A stretch of 64,000 nucleotides of DNA from NCBI GenBank assembly GCA_948567375.1, contig OX419758.1:33795001-33859000 (forward strand), written 5' to 3'. Below, piece by piece: positions 22,501-35,277 of the stretch. Below the pieces are notes generated by a model, which worked only from the letters and a program-made list of their open reading frames with translations, was not told the origin of the DNA and searched no databases. The DNA is from Lunularia cruciata (taxonomy: Eukaryota > Streptophyta > Marchantiopsida > Lunulariales > Lunulariaceae). How positions within the stretch are numbered: the first letter of the stretch is position 1; every line of letters begins with the position of its first letter. A program made the translations under genes and the position numbers.

Positions 22501-23152
22501 TTGTACACACAACAAATGCTCAATCGCCACTTCTTACTTCAAAAGAAGGTTAATATGATCACTCAAGAAGAGCATTGAAAATTGGGACTACCATTGAGAC
22601 CTCAAAGGTTATCACTCATTGACAATATTCCTCACCAACATTGTGGAATAAAAAATCCTTAAATATCACTTTTGGTTTAACTAAATAATGGATTTCTACT
22701 TGAGTGTTGAAAGGGAGAAAATTTGGTATATTCAAATCCTTTACATCATAACAAAATATAGATTTTTAGATCCCATCTTTGTCATACATCACCACATGTA
22801 GAATCACCGGGTTTGGTGAATTCATTTTATATCCATGAATTATGCTCCAAATGGTAAACTAGATATACTCTCAAGTTTGGCAAATTCATTATTATATCCA
22901 TAAACTATGCTCCAAAATGGTAAACTAGATATATTCTCACTTGCTCATGTTGGATATACATAATCTTGATGTGGAATAGATTCAAGAATGAAAAGCAAGG
23001 TGTAGGAAATTGTACTCCAAGAGCATTTATCCCATCTTCTCTCTAAAATATCCCAAATTTATCAATTGTATTATGATTTCTCCCCTTGAAATTACTTAGT
23101 CTTAGTAGCCGGTGTTCTTCCAAGAGGTGATCCATTCTCTTGGATTAAAACA

Positions 23153-23167
23153 CCTACTATGATACCA
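23153..23167 (-). other. X1 primer-binding site, initiator Met-tRNA type
   Basis: Minus strand TGGTATCATAGTAGG directly adjoins the LTR. The first nine bases match the initiator Met-tRNA complement. Confidence 0.8.
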
Positions 23168-23758
23168 TTTTAATGTTCCAAGGATAGGAGAAATACCAAG
23201 AGAAACACAAGAGAAACACAAGGTTTCATCCCTCAATACTCCGATGCTCCAAAAGAGCACCTTGTCTTGATTATATAGCAAAGAGGATCCACTCAAAGAG
23301 AGCTCCACCTTTGGACCAGATACATGAATTGGTGATATGTTAGTAACCTTTACCCTTAGATTAGTTGCATAGATTGGTGACATGTTGATCCTTGTCCTAT
23401 TTGGTTGGTCAAATAAGTTTGACCAAAAGGAATCTTGTAAATCTTCTTGTAGGAAGCTAAAAGAAACATGGATGAGGTAGTATTGAAAAGCTCTTGATGA
23501 GACAAACAGGAGGGAGAAGACATGTCTATATTCCTTTAGGAGAGAAAATTTTAATTTTTGGGGCCTAATTCATCCTTTAGGCCTCCAAAATTAGCTATGA
23601 AGTTTTTATGGTGTTTTTGATCTCTATGCTATTAATGGAAGTAATCTTTTGGTGACACCTCTATCTAATATACTTAGATCATTATATATAATATCCTTCC
23701 AAATATTAGAAGGTCAATTTCTACCTCTAGATAATATGTCTAGCTAATGGTATTAACA
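23168..23758 (-). repeat. X1 5' LTR
   Basis: About 591 bp, similar over its length to the reverse complement of the solo LTR at 35278-35850. It starts on the minus strand TGTTAATACCATTAGC. Immediately right of it (23759-23806) a 48-bp piece repeats the LTR edge (CTCTAGATAATATGTCTAGC), so the insertion edge was duplicated or a second LTR end lies there. Confidence 0.75.
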
Positions 23759-23901
23759 AGGCCAATTTCCACCTCTAGATAATATGTCTAGCTAATGGTA
23801 TTATAATGACATGCAAGAAAGTGACAATTGACTAAAATTTTGTTGTTGCATAGGTGGATTAAATCCTCAAGCATATATACAACTTGCTAAGAGTTTGAAT
23901 G

Positions 23902-24040
23902 TGGAGTTTTGGATGAGAAATTATGTATCATAAGAAGGCGCAATGTTGATGAAGGATACTTATCTAACATGGAGGTTTATAACACTAAAAAAGATGAGTG
24001 GACCATGAATACTTCTCTCAAGAATGTGCTAATGAGGTCA
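23902..24040 (+). pseudogene. Kelch-repeat-like fragment, copy 1
   Basis: The plus frame reads GVLDEKLCII, then NVDEGYLSNMEVYN and KKDEWTMNTSLKNVL. The spacing of a hydrophobic strand, then V-Y-N, then D-E-W-T resembles one blade of a Kelch propeller, though the usual Gly-Gly pair is replaced by Arg-Arg. There is no start or further blade. It may be a captured or retroposed gene piece. The family call rests on motif spacing only. Confidence 0.4.
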
Positions 24041-24318
24041 TGCCAAGTTATCTACCAACATCCACATCATTCATAATTCATTTCTTCTTTGAAGTAGGGA
24101 GCTGATTGAGGTATTTAGTGTAATTCTTAGGGGTGGTAAGTACTTCATGTCTCCAAGAAAGGGAAAAATATCAAGACTACTTACTTGAGGGTATACTTAT
24201 ATGCTTTGCTTGATCATTTGACCAAGTTTGTGATTGAAAGGATATTTACTGAAATTTTGTGGCTACATAGGCGGATCAAAGTTGCAAGAATGTATACAAC
24301 TTGCTATGAGCTTGGATG

Positions 24319-24460
24319 TGGAGTTCTGGATAAGAAATTTTGCATCATAAGAGGATACAATATTGATGAATAATATTTATTTAGCATGGAGGTTTATAAC
24401 CTTGAAAAGGATGAGTGGGCCATCAACATTTCTCTCAAGAAAGTATTGAGGAGGTCAAGC
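24319..24460 (+). pseudogene. Kelch-repeat-like fragment, copy 2
   Basis: The same blade as copy 1: GVLDKKFCIIRGYNIDE, a TAA, then YLFSMEVYNLEKDEWAIN. Here one of the two glycines is kept (RGYN). It is preceded by an open stretch from 24185 (LYALLDHLTKFVIERI). Divergence from copy 1 and the stop show it is old. Confidence 0.4.
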
Positions 24461-25519
24461 AAGGTAATCCATCTAGATTCAGGTCATCCAAATTCAGATC
24501 ATCTATATTCTTTGAATTCCTTTAGTGAAGTGGGGAGCTGATTGAGGTATTTATTGCAATTCTTAGAAGTGATGCTTATTTCATATTCTCCAACCAGGCA
24601 AGACTTTATGAGATAGCAATCTCCCCACACCTTTGGATTTATTTCCAAATAATGTCAACTAATCCTTGCAATAATGCAGTTTGTAGAATATCTTTTTTAT
24701 ACTAGCAATATCTCATATCTTTATGATTCATAGCTTGACAACTCATGATAACTCTAGAATGTTCTCTTTGCTCACTCACATGGTCCTACTTGTATCATTA
24801 CCATACATAAGCGTTGGTATAAAGGTATCATATGTGACAATTTTTACAAATTGTCACATATGACAACTTATGATCAAATGGCATATCCTTGTTAGATGGT
24901 ATTAGGAGAATGATTAATTTTGTGAATTGAAGAAAATTCAAAATGATATCAAAATAATGAAGAGGCCATTGATTTGATGGACTAAAAACACCTACCTTTC
25001 AAATCTTAGTCTCCATGAGCATGAGTGAGACAAATGGATGTGGAGTTTTGAGATACTTGGACACAAAGTATCTATATAAGTGCAATTAGAATTCTAGCCC
25101 TTCAATGTGGTTCTTGTTGATAAACTCATGTTTTATACTTCAATAAATGGACATTCCTGAAGTAGTGGAGAGTTGGGAGTTTGTTTTACTAATTTACAAG
25201 CAAAATGTGTAGAGATATTTTGCATGAATGTTGCTACAAGAGAAGGCATGCAAGTTTCTCTTGTATTTCTTAGAGCACAAGATTGAGAAATAGAGGAGTG
25301 CAACATAGGTAATCCATCCACATCCAGATCATCTACAATTCATTTCTTCTTTGAAGTCCTATGAAGTGAGGAGCTGATTGAGGTATTTAATGCAATTTTT
25401 AGGAGTGGTGTTTTCTTCTTATCTCTAAGTAATGGGAAAACCATCAAGACTACTTACTTGAGAGTATTTTGGTATGCCTCCACTCTATGATTTGAGGAGG
25501 TTTGTGCTTGAAGAGATAT

Positions 25520-28500
25520 GAGAATCAAAACTAACTACAACATCTTTATTCATAGAGGAAGAGAAAATGATGGAAGCTATGGATGTGGTACAAAAGCAAA
25601 TAAGTGCAATTGAGGAATTTACCATATTTTCCAACAAGCATATGAGGACCTGGCAAGTTAATGGGGCAGTTTGGAGTGCTTTACTCAGATGATCAATTGA
25701 GAGTAAGTATCTTATTAGTCACATTTGGACTTTTCAACATTAAGAAATAAAATTATTAAAGTTTTTTAGTGCTTCTAGATTTCATTCTTCAAATTCTAAG
25801 AGATTTCCTAGACAAATGATCAGATTTAGTCTAAGGATAGATGAAGATGGACGAGTATCATCTTCTAAAGCTTCAATATATGTCACACTTAACATGCAAC
25901 AATGAGGAAAGCTAACACCTAGAGTTTCTCATAGAGAAGTTGAATTTGTTAACAAATATCAACATGTCTTTGTCGTCAATGGTCTCAATAAAGTCCTCAA
26001 GACTTAAGGAGCCAAAGAGGGTGATATTATGGTTGGTCAAGTAACACGGTTTGCATTTCTATGTTGTTCAAATGATTCATGGAAGTAATCATGTTTTGCT
26101 CAATGATGCAACTGAATTTTATCTTCCATTTCAAATTTATTTCATATTGTCATGTCAAGCCATCACTTATGAGTAATGAGTTTGTTGCATTTGGTTGTTC
26201 ATAGCTTGAATTTTAATGAATCAATTTGGAGGACACAACTTACGACAATGGAAGAGAGGAGTTAAGGGATCAAAATTTTAGACCCATCAGAATCCACTCT
26301 AGAATAAATTCCATTTTTTTAATAAAATGTATTACCAAGTCAAATTGTCTTATGTTATTTTGCTCTAAACACAATGGTTTTGTTATAGTTTCAAACCAAT
26401 TTCTCCCATTATTTGGTTTGGTTTTGACTCTATTTAAATTTTGGTGAACTATATTATGGGGTCAATTGGTCTTTGCGTTATTTTTTTCCAAACATAGTGG
26501 TGTTGCTAGAGTATTAGAACCACTTTCTTGAGCCATTTTTTTTTGGTCTTTAATTGATTTGGTTTTAGTACAATACATTACTAAGTTGATTTTTGTCTTC
26601 CATTATTGGTAGTGATGAATATCATGGTATTATTGTAGTGTCATAATGCTTGAGGCCAGCATATTGTTAAGAATACTCATGCACCACACCAAAGTAGTAC
26701 CACAAATGTTTGTTTGCCAACTACAACATAAGGGATATTGTAGGAAAAGGACAATAGAATGTAATCACTAAGATCTCCAATTAGATAGATTTGTATGAAA
26801 TTTTTTCATTCTCAATAACTTGTGTGATAGTTTTCTCTAGACAATACAAGTGGTCAAGACCAAAAAAATATCCAAAACGATAAAAAGTTATATAGTTCTC
26901 CACTTTCTCACTGTTGCTTTTTATGAGATAAGTATCATTTAGCAATCATTTCCAAAAAAAACACCAATATATCAAAGATGTTGAGAACTTTCTTGATCTT
27001 TCAAAGAATAAAAGAGTAAAGAATAATTTGAATACATCTTACATTGGTTTATAATAACTTTGGTTGGAAGATTGAAATTCTTGGAAATTGGATACTATAA
27101 ACAATAAAGATTTGAAAAGTAATAGAGAACCAAGATTAGAAGAGGGACATGTACCATGCAAGAGATACATGGAGGATGCATAACATAATCAAATAGGATT
27201 AAAGAAGAGTGGAAATTAAGCCCATATCATGATAATGATATGGGCTTATGTCAAAAACCAAATAAGACTTTCCGAGATAGCAATCTCTACACACATTGGA
27301 TTTATTGACATTAATCTTAATAGATTCATCTAAAAGTTAAAAAAATAAATTTGAATGCAATAAGTGAAATGAAATGAAATAAGAATTCAGGGATATTTAA
27401 TTAATATAGGCCTATGAACAGATTAAGTCACACACAGATAACATTACCCAAGAGGAAGGTGAGGAAAGGGAAAACCTCTTTCTTTGTGAAGGGGTATTTG
27501 ATTATAATAGAATATCTATATGAGCTTAATAGATTCATCTAAAATTTTAAAATAAAAATTTGAATGAAATATCTGAAACTAAAAGAAATTAGAATTAATG
27601 GATATTTGGCTATATTGGAAAATCTATATGAATTTTTTTTATATTGGGTCGTGCTAGTATGTTGATATTAGAGTTGAAAGAGGGAATATCAAATACATAT
27701 TTATATTTATATTTATCTTGGTTAATTATTAATAAATAGAGATGGGAACTCAAAAAGAAAAATTTCATTAATATTAGAGTATGAAGTAAGAAAGAATGTG
27801 TATAGATAAGATTATTGGGATAACAAATTCCTTTGAAATGAAATGAATTCTTAAATAAAATATTTATGTACATTTCTAAGGAAATATATAACCTTATGGT
27901 ATAATTATACGAACAAACCATATGCTTCTCATGAACAAACTTTTTATCCTTAAACACAACTTTCTATCTGTTTTATCTTCCTTAATGTTCTTTTGACTAG
28001 TAAACTTCCTTCTACCAAGAAATTGATATAAAATCCTTTCTTGATTTAGAACATACAGATCTTTAAATCCTCTTATTGTAGAGCAAATCTATATCCTATT
28101 TCTTGCAAGAAATAAATGATGTATTTTCCTTTCTTAACTTGATGAAAAATAGACAAATTATGAACATTGATGATTCTAAAATGACCTATTTCTGGTAAAA
28201 TCTATAATCAAAACTATATAAGAGTCTAAATATTGTTAATATTTTAGATTTTTCAATTAATTAATCAGTTTAAGTAAATAAATAATTAATATAAAAAAGG
28301 AAATTTTATTTTACATATTTGGATACTTGACTTTTCAGAAAGATTTTTCATAATTAGATTTAAATTTAGGTATGTATGACTGAAAAATATAAAACCTTTT
28401 AAATTAGATAGATTGAGTAAATCTTGGTGAGTTTAGATAGTCTCATCTTCTTCTTAAAAATGGAAATTGATAAGTCTTGATTATTGTCAAGTTGTTGGTA

Positions 28501-29004
28501 GCAAAACGGCAAAGAGAGAAAGTTTATTCAATGTTTTGTAGGGTCTAATTCCAAGGTTAGACTAAATATTGATAATTGGATTTGCAGATAGTCCATTCAA
28601 AGAGATAAAAGTCTCAAAAAATGATCTTAAAAGTCAAAATTTACTAAGAAGAGTTATTGTATTGAAGAGGTGAAGCAAGGTGAAGATACAATAAAACTTG
28701 TCTTAGTTAACATTAAAGGAACCAATCCAAAAGTGTTAATATAAATATGTTATTAACTTAGACATGTTGTAGCATCATGATGTCTCCCTAACTCTAACAT
28801 CCCTTGTCTCTACCAAAGTAGCCACATGTTGTACTTAGTACATCAGTACCATCCATCCTTCCTTTATCCCTACCTCTACATTATTATAACTCCCATGTCT
28901 TCTCTCAATCAAACTACCATGATGAATGCCACACATTTGGCCCTTTGTAAGAAAAAGAAAGTCAACTCCTCAATGACTCAAATGGATCTTGTTCAATAGA
29001 TTAG
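25520..29004. other. AT-rich DNA without recognised genes
   Basis: Short frames only. Around 25900-26040 one plus frame reads REVEFVNKYQHVFVVNGLNK but has no identifiable family. 27600-28400 is very AT-rich. Nothing else is supported up to the E2 target duplication at 29000-29004. Confidence 0.4.
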
Positions 29005-29391
29005 TGTAAAAGTCCAAGATTGAGGAGAGAAATAAGAGAATGGAAGCTCACATTAGGACACTTGAATGAAGGAAAACTCCAAATACCTAGCATGAGCTTC
29101 GGCTTTGGTATTTAGAGATAATATACAAGGCCCTTGAAAAGCTTCTCAAGAAGTTTCATTGATCCGCTTTCTTAGAGGGCAAGCCAAGTTATCCAAGAAG
29201 CTTCTCAAGAAGCCACCTACTTGGCATACAAGCTAAGCTAGTTAGAAGCTTCTAGAAACTTCCTTCTAGAAGCTAGTAGGGAAGCTTCCTAAGAGGCTTT
29301 CTAGATGCTTTTGGAATGTTTTAGGCTAATTTGGCTTATTATCTACTTTTTTAGCCTTGCTAACTACGTTGCTAAACTCCATATTGTTACA
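29005..29391 (-). repeat. E2 3' LTR (left copy)
   Basis: 387 bp, TGTAAAAG...GTTACA. It lacks about 40 bp relative to the 425-bp E1 LTR. A complete four-pentamer heat-shock element (AGAAG CTTCT AGAAA CTTCC) stands at 29244-29263; the TATA box is degraded to TATTTAGA. Confidence 0.9.
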
Positions 29392-29399
29392 TATTCCCC

Positions 29400-30927
29400 C
29401 ATTGCTAGTTGGTGATGTCCTCATTGCCATTAAAGCTTCAAACTCCTGGATGGCTGTTTGTGCATTCTGGAGGTGAGAAAGAGGTTCGTATGTTGCATCA
29501 TGAAGGGGATACTCTTTCCAAAGGACCTTGTACTCTGTATGTTGTTGATGTCCTTGTTGAATGTGGCAATGCGCAAGGATACAATCAACTTTGTACTCCT
29601 CATGATCATTGATAGGGACAAGAGGAGGAGGGAGTTGGACTCAAGAGGAAAAAGAAGAGGGTTAGGAACAAAGGGTTTTAACTTGGAAACATGAAAGACA
29701 TGATGGATGCGCATATGACAAGGCAAGGTAAGTTGATAAGCAACATGAGAGACAATTTGGGTGACATCAAAGGATCCTATCTAATTAGGGGTAAGTTTAC
29801 AAACTTGAGTATCAAGTGGGAGGGGTAGATTACTAGAGGATAGCATAACTTTATCACTGACTTCAAAGGTGAGATCACAATGATGGTGGTCCGCATATTG
29901 TTTTTGATGATTTTGAGCAACAAGGAGGTGAGATTTGGCCTGTTGGAGAGATTCGAAGATGGTGGTCAAGAAGGTTGAAGTATGAGGGACTTGAGATGAT
30001 GGAGGAGCAAGAAGAGAATTTGGGACAAGCAAATCTTGGCCAAAATTGAGAAAGAAAGGAGAAAATCTAGTGCTGGTCTGCTTGGAGTTGTTATAGGTAA
30101 ATTCTGTAGCTGCAAGACATTCATCCCAATTGGTATGGTGGACATTGAAAAATGCACACAACATGTCCTCCAAGGTACAATTTGCATGTTTTGTTTGTCC
30201 ATCAGTTTGAGGATGATATGCTGTGGACAAAGCAAGCTTGGTGCGAAGTGTTTGGAAGAGTGCTTGCCAAAACTTCCCGGTGAATTGAGGATCACGGTTG
30301 GAGATGAGTACACGTGGCATCCCATGATGCTTGAAGACATTGTTGACATAGATTTACGCTAAGGTTAGAGCATCCACGGTATCATAGTTTGGTGCTAAGT
30401 GGATTTGCTTACTTATCCACAAACACCACCATTGTTGTGTGTCCTTGCTTTGTCTTGGGCAAGGATGTGATGAGATCCAAGCTAACGTGTTCCTATCAAG
30501 TGGATGGAATGGGGAGTGGTTGAAGGAGTCCACTCGGCTTTTGGTTGCTAGCCTTGTTTAGTTGGCAACTCTTACACAATCAGACAAAATCTTGAACATC
30601 TCATGTCATGTTGGGCCACCACCATTGGTGTTGGAGGGTACCCAAGGTCTTGTCCACACCCATGTGACCAACTATTGGTAAATCATGGGCTTCTTGAAGG
30701 CATATAAGTCAGAGATCACCTTTGGCTAGAGCATAGATCCGGTCTTCATGGAATAAAATGCCTTCCTTGAAGAAGAAGGTGTTGTACTCCTTGTTGCATG
30801 CTATAAGATGACCTTGTATCATTTGGAAGAATGGATCTTGTTGTAGAGCTAACCAAAACTTATTTTGGACCTTAGAGTCAATTGACACCATTGTAATTGC
30901 TGCCGTGATGAGAGGAAGAGACTTCAA
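29400..30927 (-). pseudogene. E2 integrase and chromodomain
   Basis: Minus frames give the zinc-binding part (30709-30927) and core to C-terminus (29781-30320). The second catalytic Asp is Asn (ISNRDPQF). The Glu 35 residues later is Lys (DGQTKHAN). A shifted frame at about 29400-29610 has the DHEEYKVD start of the chromodomain, with an AQTAI motif further on. All catalytic function is lost. Confidence 0.85.
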
Positions 30928-31159
30928 ATCAGGTCACCGTGATAAGGCATCAGGGATGACATGGAACTGACCTAGTTTGTACTCAAGTTTGATGTCAAAC
31001 AATTAGAGTTGTTCCTCCCATCAATGATGTTGACTCTTCATGTGTTCCAAGTGTAAGATCTGCAACAATGGTTTATGATCTATTTGCATGATCACCTGTT
31101 TCCCCAAGAGGTAATGCCTCCATACCTTGGTGGCATATACCATTGCAAGTTGTTATAGA

Positions 31160-32184
31160 TCTTGAGCAGAGTAGTTTCTTTTAGCCATATTGAGTTGGTG
31201 AGACACAAAGGCATCAAAATCCATCTAAGAATTTGTGTTGCAACATGGCTCCAATTGCAAAGTTATAAGCATCAAAATCAACCACACAAGGTAGTTGAGG
31301 ATCATATGGTTGAAGAATGGGTCTTCAAGACACCATATGTTTCAACTTTTGGAATGCTTCCATTATTATGCTTCTTTGTGCTTGGTGGTCCATTGGAAGG
31401 TAGAGTCCTTTCCCAAGAGGTCAGTCAATGGTGCAACCACATGAGCATAATAATGGATGAATCATCGGTAAAAATGGCCAACCCATTAAATGCTCGTACT
31501 TTAGTAGCATCCTTTGGAGTAGGCCAATCAAGAATGGCCTTGATTTTCTCCTCTCCCATCTTGATCCCCTCCGATGAGATCTTGTGACCCAAGAAGGCAA
31601 CTTCCTTTTGCCAAAAGACACACTTCAACTTTGCAATAAAATTTCTATTGTTGTAGTCATCTTAGGACTTCTTGTATGTGATTCACATGTTCTACCTTTG
31701 TCTTGCTATAGATTAAGATATCATCCAAGAACACCACCTCATACCAATCCAATAGTCCATCCAACACCCAATGCATCTGATCCATGAAGACTGATGGTGC
31801 ATTAGTGAACCCAAAAGGTAGAACTCTCTACTCAAAATGCCCATACCTTGTGCAAAAGGTAGTCTTTTGCACATCCTTCCTATCAATGGGGATTTGCCAA
31901 TAGCCACTATGAAGATCCAGCTTGGAAAAGTATTGTGCTCCACTTAATTGATCAAGCAAGTCATCAATCCAAGGCAAGGGATATGCATTCTTCACTGTTT
32001 GCTTATTGAGCACACGATAATCAATACAAAAACAAAGTCCTCCATCCTTCTTTGGAACAAATAGTACTGGTGCTTCCCAAGGAGAGGTACTATGTTGTAT
32101 GAAGTCCTTCTCCAACAACTCCATAAGTGTTATTTGAAACTCCTCCAACTCCTTTGGTGAGAGCCAATAGATTGATCTACTCAC
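31160..32184 (-). pseudogene. E2 reverse transcriptase-RNase H
   Basis: The frame at 31828-32184 reads [15 protein letters not shown] and [13 protein letters not shown]. The frame at 31425-31628 gives FWQKEVAFLGHKISSEG after the palm. The region around 31713-31790, where the catalytic FLDD box belongs, is shifted. RNase H follows toward 31160 (TKVWRHYLLGKQ-like on the minus strand). Confidence 0.85.
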
Positions 32185-32379
32185 TAGAGTACTCTATGGC
32201 AATAACTCAAGCTTGAAGTGCATACCATGATCGGAGGGTAATCCCTTTGGCAGATCATCCGGAAACACGTCCGTAAACTCTTGAACTATTTGATCAACCA
32301 TTGCTTGATGAGGCTCTTTGCCCTCCTCAGATTGTCCTTGTGCAATAAGCTTGATCCACACTGCAAAATAGACTTATGT

Positions 32380-32960
32380 TCCTACAAAGCTTGCTCTAAG
32401 GCTGCTTCACTAAAAACTTCCCATCTAGGACTCATCTCTTTGTGAAGCTTACTCCTTGGTTGCCTTTCTAGCAAACTTCCCATCTTGGGATTCCTCTTCC
32501 TTCAAGGTATGCTCTATGGCTATCTTCTTGACAAACTTCCCATCCTAAGACTGAGTATTCTTAGGTGTCTTACTCAGAAGTGCCAAGAAATCTAATATGA
32601 AATTCCTACCTTGGTGTTGTACTTGAATTTGTTATCGAGTCCAATCAAATTGAAATTTATGATGTTCAAGCCAAGGTAGTCCTAAAATGACATAATAGTG
32701 TAGAGGTGCCACTACAAACCTCATACACTCCAAATACTCCTTCCCAATCTTAAAGGTAATAGGATGCAAGGTACAAAATGCAAAACCCTTTCTACTATCC
32801 GCCATCATCAATCTACTTCCAAACACCGGCTTGATACAAATACCCAATTCCTTTGCTTCTTGCATAGACATGCAATTTTTGAACTTTTAGTATCAACCAA
32901 AATCCTACAACTCCGATTAGATATCATACCTTGCAAGTGAAGCAAACTTGCATAGGTCAA
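32380..32960 (-). pseudogene. E2 protease and repeat linker
   Basis: The frame at 32632-32871 reads MSMQEAKELG, then MMADSRKGFAF and YVILGLPWLEHH, matching E1 residues 40-110. The active-site loop just upstream (32880-32900) is disrupted by a one-base loss. The three-unit 60-bp linker repeat is recognisable at 32380-32560. Confidence 0.8.
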
Positions 32961-33003
32961 ACCTTCAATCCTATTAGAACTAATCAAGCTTGTAGTAGGC
33001 GGC

Positions 33004-34150
33004 TTGAAATCTCTTATTGGGATTCCTTGTTTCCCTGATCATTCTATTCCACAAACTCCATTTGTGCGCCTTGTTGAGGTTGCCCATTTCTACATGAATA
33101 TTCAGCAATGCAATATCCAACTTGGTGACAATAAAAACAACATCCATTTTGTCGCAATCTTTCTCTATCCGCTGTACCAAGTGGTCTCCATTGGATAACA
33201 TCAATCTCCATTGGTGCCGGTTCCTCCACCCATGCGTAGTGTATTGGTAGGCTTTGTGTAGGTCAAGGTCAGGACCAAGTTGTTGCAACCAAGGAATCAA
33301 AGCACTAAGCTAATTGCATGGCTTCTTCCATGGTTACCTCCAATTCTGGTTTGTGACTTCAATCCCCACACAAATTGATCCAAAACTTCACCTTCTTGTA
33401 TATCTAGAATTTGCATGATGATGTTTTGTTGTGCGATGTAGCTCTTTATAGAGCCAATCTGCATCAATTCTGCCAATTTATCTCATGCGGCTTGGGTGGC
33501 ATTTATAGTTTGAAATTGGCCAAGTATTGCATCCTTGAATTCTACCCATGTCAAAATTGGTGCAACAATTTGTTGTTCTGCTTGCTCCACTTGGAATTAC
33601 CACCAAAGTTTTGCCATACCATCCAATTGGCTAGAAGCCAAGAGAATCTGTTTCTGTTCATCTTGAAGACTGGTGGCTTCAAAGTAACATTCGTAGTCAA
33701 ACAAATATTCTCCACTATGCCCAAAAGATTTTTACCTTCAAACATCTTGGGTTTTGGAAATCGGATGTAATCTTTCTATCTTGAACTTGTGCTCTCTCTA
33801 TGTGTTCTTGTTGTTGCTAGTCTTGGTCATCCAACAATTAAGTAAGGTGCTCAATTTGTTGCTGCATTGCAAGGATAACGTCCGGTATTGCCACCATGAC
33901 TACTACTCTATCCCACTTCTCCCAATTTATCTAATTGATTAATACATAGATGCAACACGTCCATTGTTCTCCATAAGTTACAACCTGAAGTATCAAGGGT
34001 TCCTCAGACAAGGTGATCATATGCCAAAAATCCTATCCAAAGCGTGAGGTAATGAATTGTGTGAAATGATGTTTGGGTAATATTTGGACACAAAAATCCC
34101 AATGGTTTGGCGGAAGTGGATTTGGTGGTCCATAAATTCCATCGATCCTA
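33004..34150 (-). pseudogene. E2 gag
   Basis: The frame at 33044-33229 has a knuckle CFYCHQVGYCIAEYSC in which the zinc His and last Cys of the E1 knuckle are replaced by Tyr. Upstream pieces match E1 gag; near 34033-34150 the amino end IDGIYGPPNPLPPNHWDF is seen. Confidence 0.75.
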
Positions 34151-34156
34151 TTCTTG

Positions 34157-34168
34157 CTTTGATACCAA
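34157..34168 (-). other. E2 primer-binding site
   Basis: Minus strand TGGTATCAAAGC after the LTR and one spacer base; one mismatch to the initiator Met-tRNA complement. Confidence 0.85.
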
Positions 34169-34496
34169 TGTAAAAGTCTAAGACCGAGGAGAGAAATAGG
34201 AGAATGGAAGCTCACATTGGGACACTTGAATGAAGGAAAACTCCGAATGCCTAACATGAGCTTTGGCTTTGGTATGAAAAGTAGCATAAAAGGCACTCAA
34301 GAAGCTTCCTAGTAAGCCTTCTTCCTTCTCCCTAAGCTAGTTAGAAGCTTCTAGGAGCTATTTGCTTGGGGTGCAAGCTAGTCAAGAAGCTTCCCAACAG
34401 GCTTCCTAGATGTTTTTGGAATATTTTGGGCTAATTTGGCTTATTCTCTAGTTCATTAGCCCTACTAACTACGTTGCTAAACTCCATATTGTTACA
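34169..34496 (-). repeat. E2 5' LTR (right copy)
   Basis: 328 bp, about 100 bp shorter than in E1. The TATA box region is altered (GGTATGAAAAG) and most heat-shock octamers are gone. Confidence 0.9.
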
Positions 34497-34564
34497 ATTA
34501 GTGTAGAGTACAACATAACAATAAGTCAAGGAACAATTTCCAACACCTTGAAGAGGTCTTTCCA

Positions 34565-35038
34565 TGTAAAAGACCAAGGAGAGAAATAGTAAAACTGATG
34601 ATCAGAGTAAAAGATTACATTGGAACTCTCAAGTGAGAAATTGTAAATGCCTAGCATGAGCTTGGGCTTTGGTATTTATAATGAAGCAATACAAAGCTCT
34701 TGAGAAGCTTCCTTCTCAAAGTAGTCTTCTGGGAGTGCAAGCTAAGCTAGCCAAAAAGCTTCCTTCTCAAAGATTGGAGTGTAAACTAATCTAGCCAAGA
34801 AGCTTCCTTCTAGAAGCTGCCTACTTGGAGTACAATTTAAGCTAGACATTAACTTGGTATGCAAGTTAACCAATCCTTGGAAGGTACCTAGAAACTTCCC
34901 ACCAAGAAGCTTCTTAGGTATTTCTAAAACATTCTACCAAGAAATTTCCTACATGCTTTTAGAAAATTTTAAGAATTCTTAGCTATATTTGGCTTATTTT
35001 ACCAACTCATTAATCTATGCTAAGTTTGTATTATTACA
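34565..35038 (-). repeat. E3 left LTR
   Basis: 474 bp, starts TGTAAAAGACC and ends ATTATTACA. TATAAATA is kept on the minus strand (34673-34680), with GAAGCTTC just upstream of it (34703 region). It is more divergent from E1 than E2 is. Confidence 0.8.
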
Positions 35039-35049
35039 TATTCCACACC

Positions 35050-35277
35050 ATATTCACTAGGTAATGACATCCTTGTTGTGATGGATCTTTGAACTCTTAT
35101 ATGGCCATTTGTGCATTTTGGAGATGAGATAGAAGCTCCTATGTGGCATTGCAAAGAAGATTCTTTTTTGAAAGTACATTATATTCAATGTGTTATTGGT
35201 TGCTATGTTGGATGTTAAGACATGGAAGTATATGATCAACTTCATATTCTTCATGATTATTGACAAGGATTGGAGGT
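35050..35277 (-). pseudogene. E3 chromodomain
   Basis: One minus frame reads NNHEEYEVDHILP, later HIEYNVL and HLQNAQMAI, with TAA or TAG stops between. This is the chromodomain of the E family in advanced decay. The X solo LTR separates it from its integrase. Confidence 0.65.

Larger units (their letters stand above)
20801..23758 (-). mobile_element. X1: 5' part of a Ty3/gypsy element (LTR, gag, protease)
   Basis: Minus strand order is LTR (23168-23758), primer site, gag, protease, then the very start of reverse transcriptase (VVNEFQDVF) at about 20805-20830. There it stops against the Y1 LTR edge. The rest of X1 is absent, so either Y1 inserted here and the far part was lost, or a rearrangement removed it. 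A solo X LTR at 35278-35850 fixes the LTR ends. Confidence 0.75.
23826..25500 (+). repeat. Degenerate direct repeats of about 350-420 bp
   Basis: The block 23826-24180 is repeated with divergence at 24246-24600. A third, partial copy of the tail occurs near 25296-25500. Shared landmarks include GGAGTT-TGGAT-AGAAA, ATGGAGGTTTATAAC and GGGAGCTGATTGAGGTATTTA. The first two copies carry the Kelch-like coding pieces annotated separately. Confidence 0.65.
29005..34496 (-). mobile_element. E2: decayed Ty3/gypsy chromovirus, same family as E1
   Basis: LTRs at 29005-29391 and 34169-34496 share ends with E1 and are flanked by the duplication ATTAG (29000-29004 and 34497-34501). The minus-strand order matches E1: gag, protease, three-unit linker repeat, reverse transcriptase, integrase, chromodomain. 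Frames are shorter than in E1 and both LTRs have deletions, so E2 is older or decayed faster. Confidence 0.93.

Noticed and set aside
25900-26060. Possible B3-domain-like stretch (FVNKYQHVFVVNGLNK)
   Set aside because: Too short, with stops and no DNA-contact motif.
27610-27957. 115-codon minus frame in AT-rich DNA
   Set aside because: Low-complexity Lys/Tyr/Ile/Leu composition expected by chance in such AT-rich sequence.
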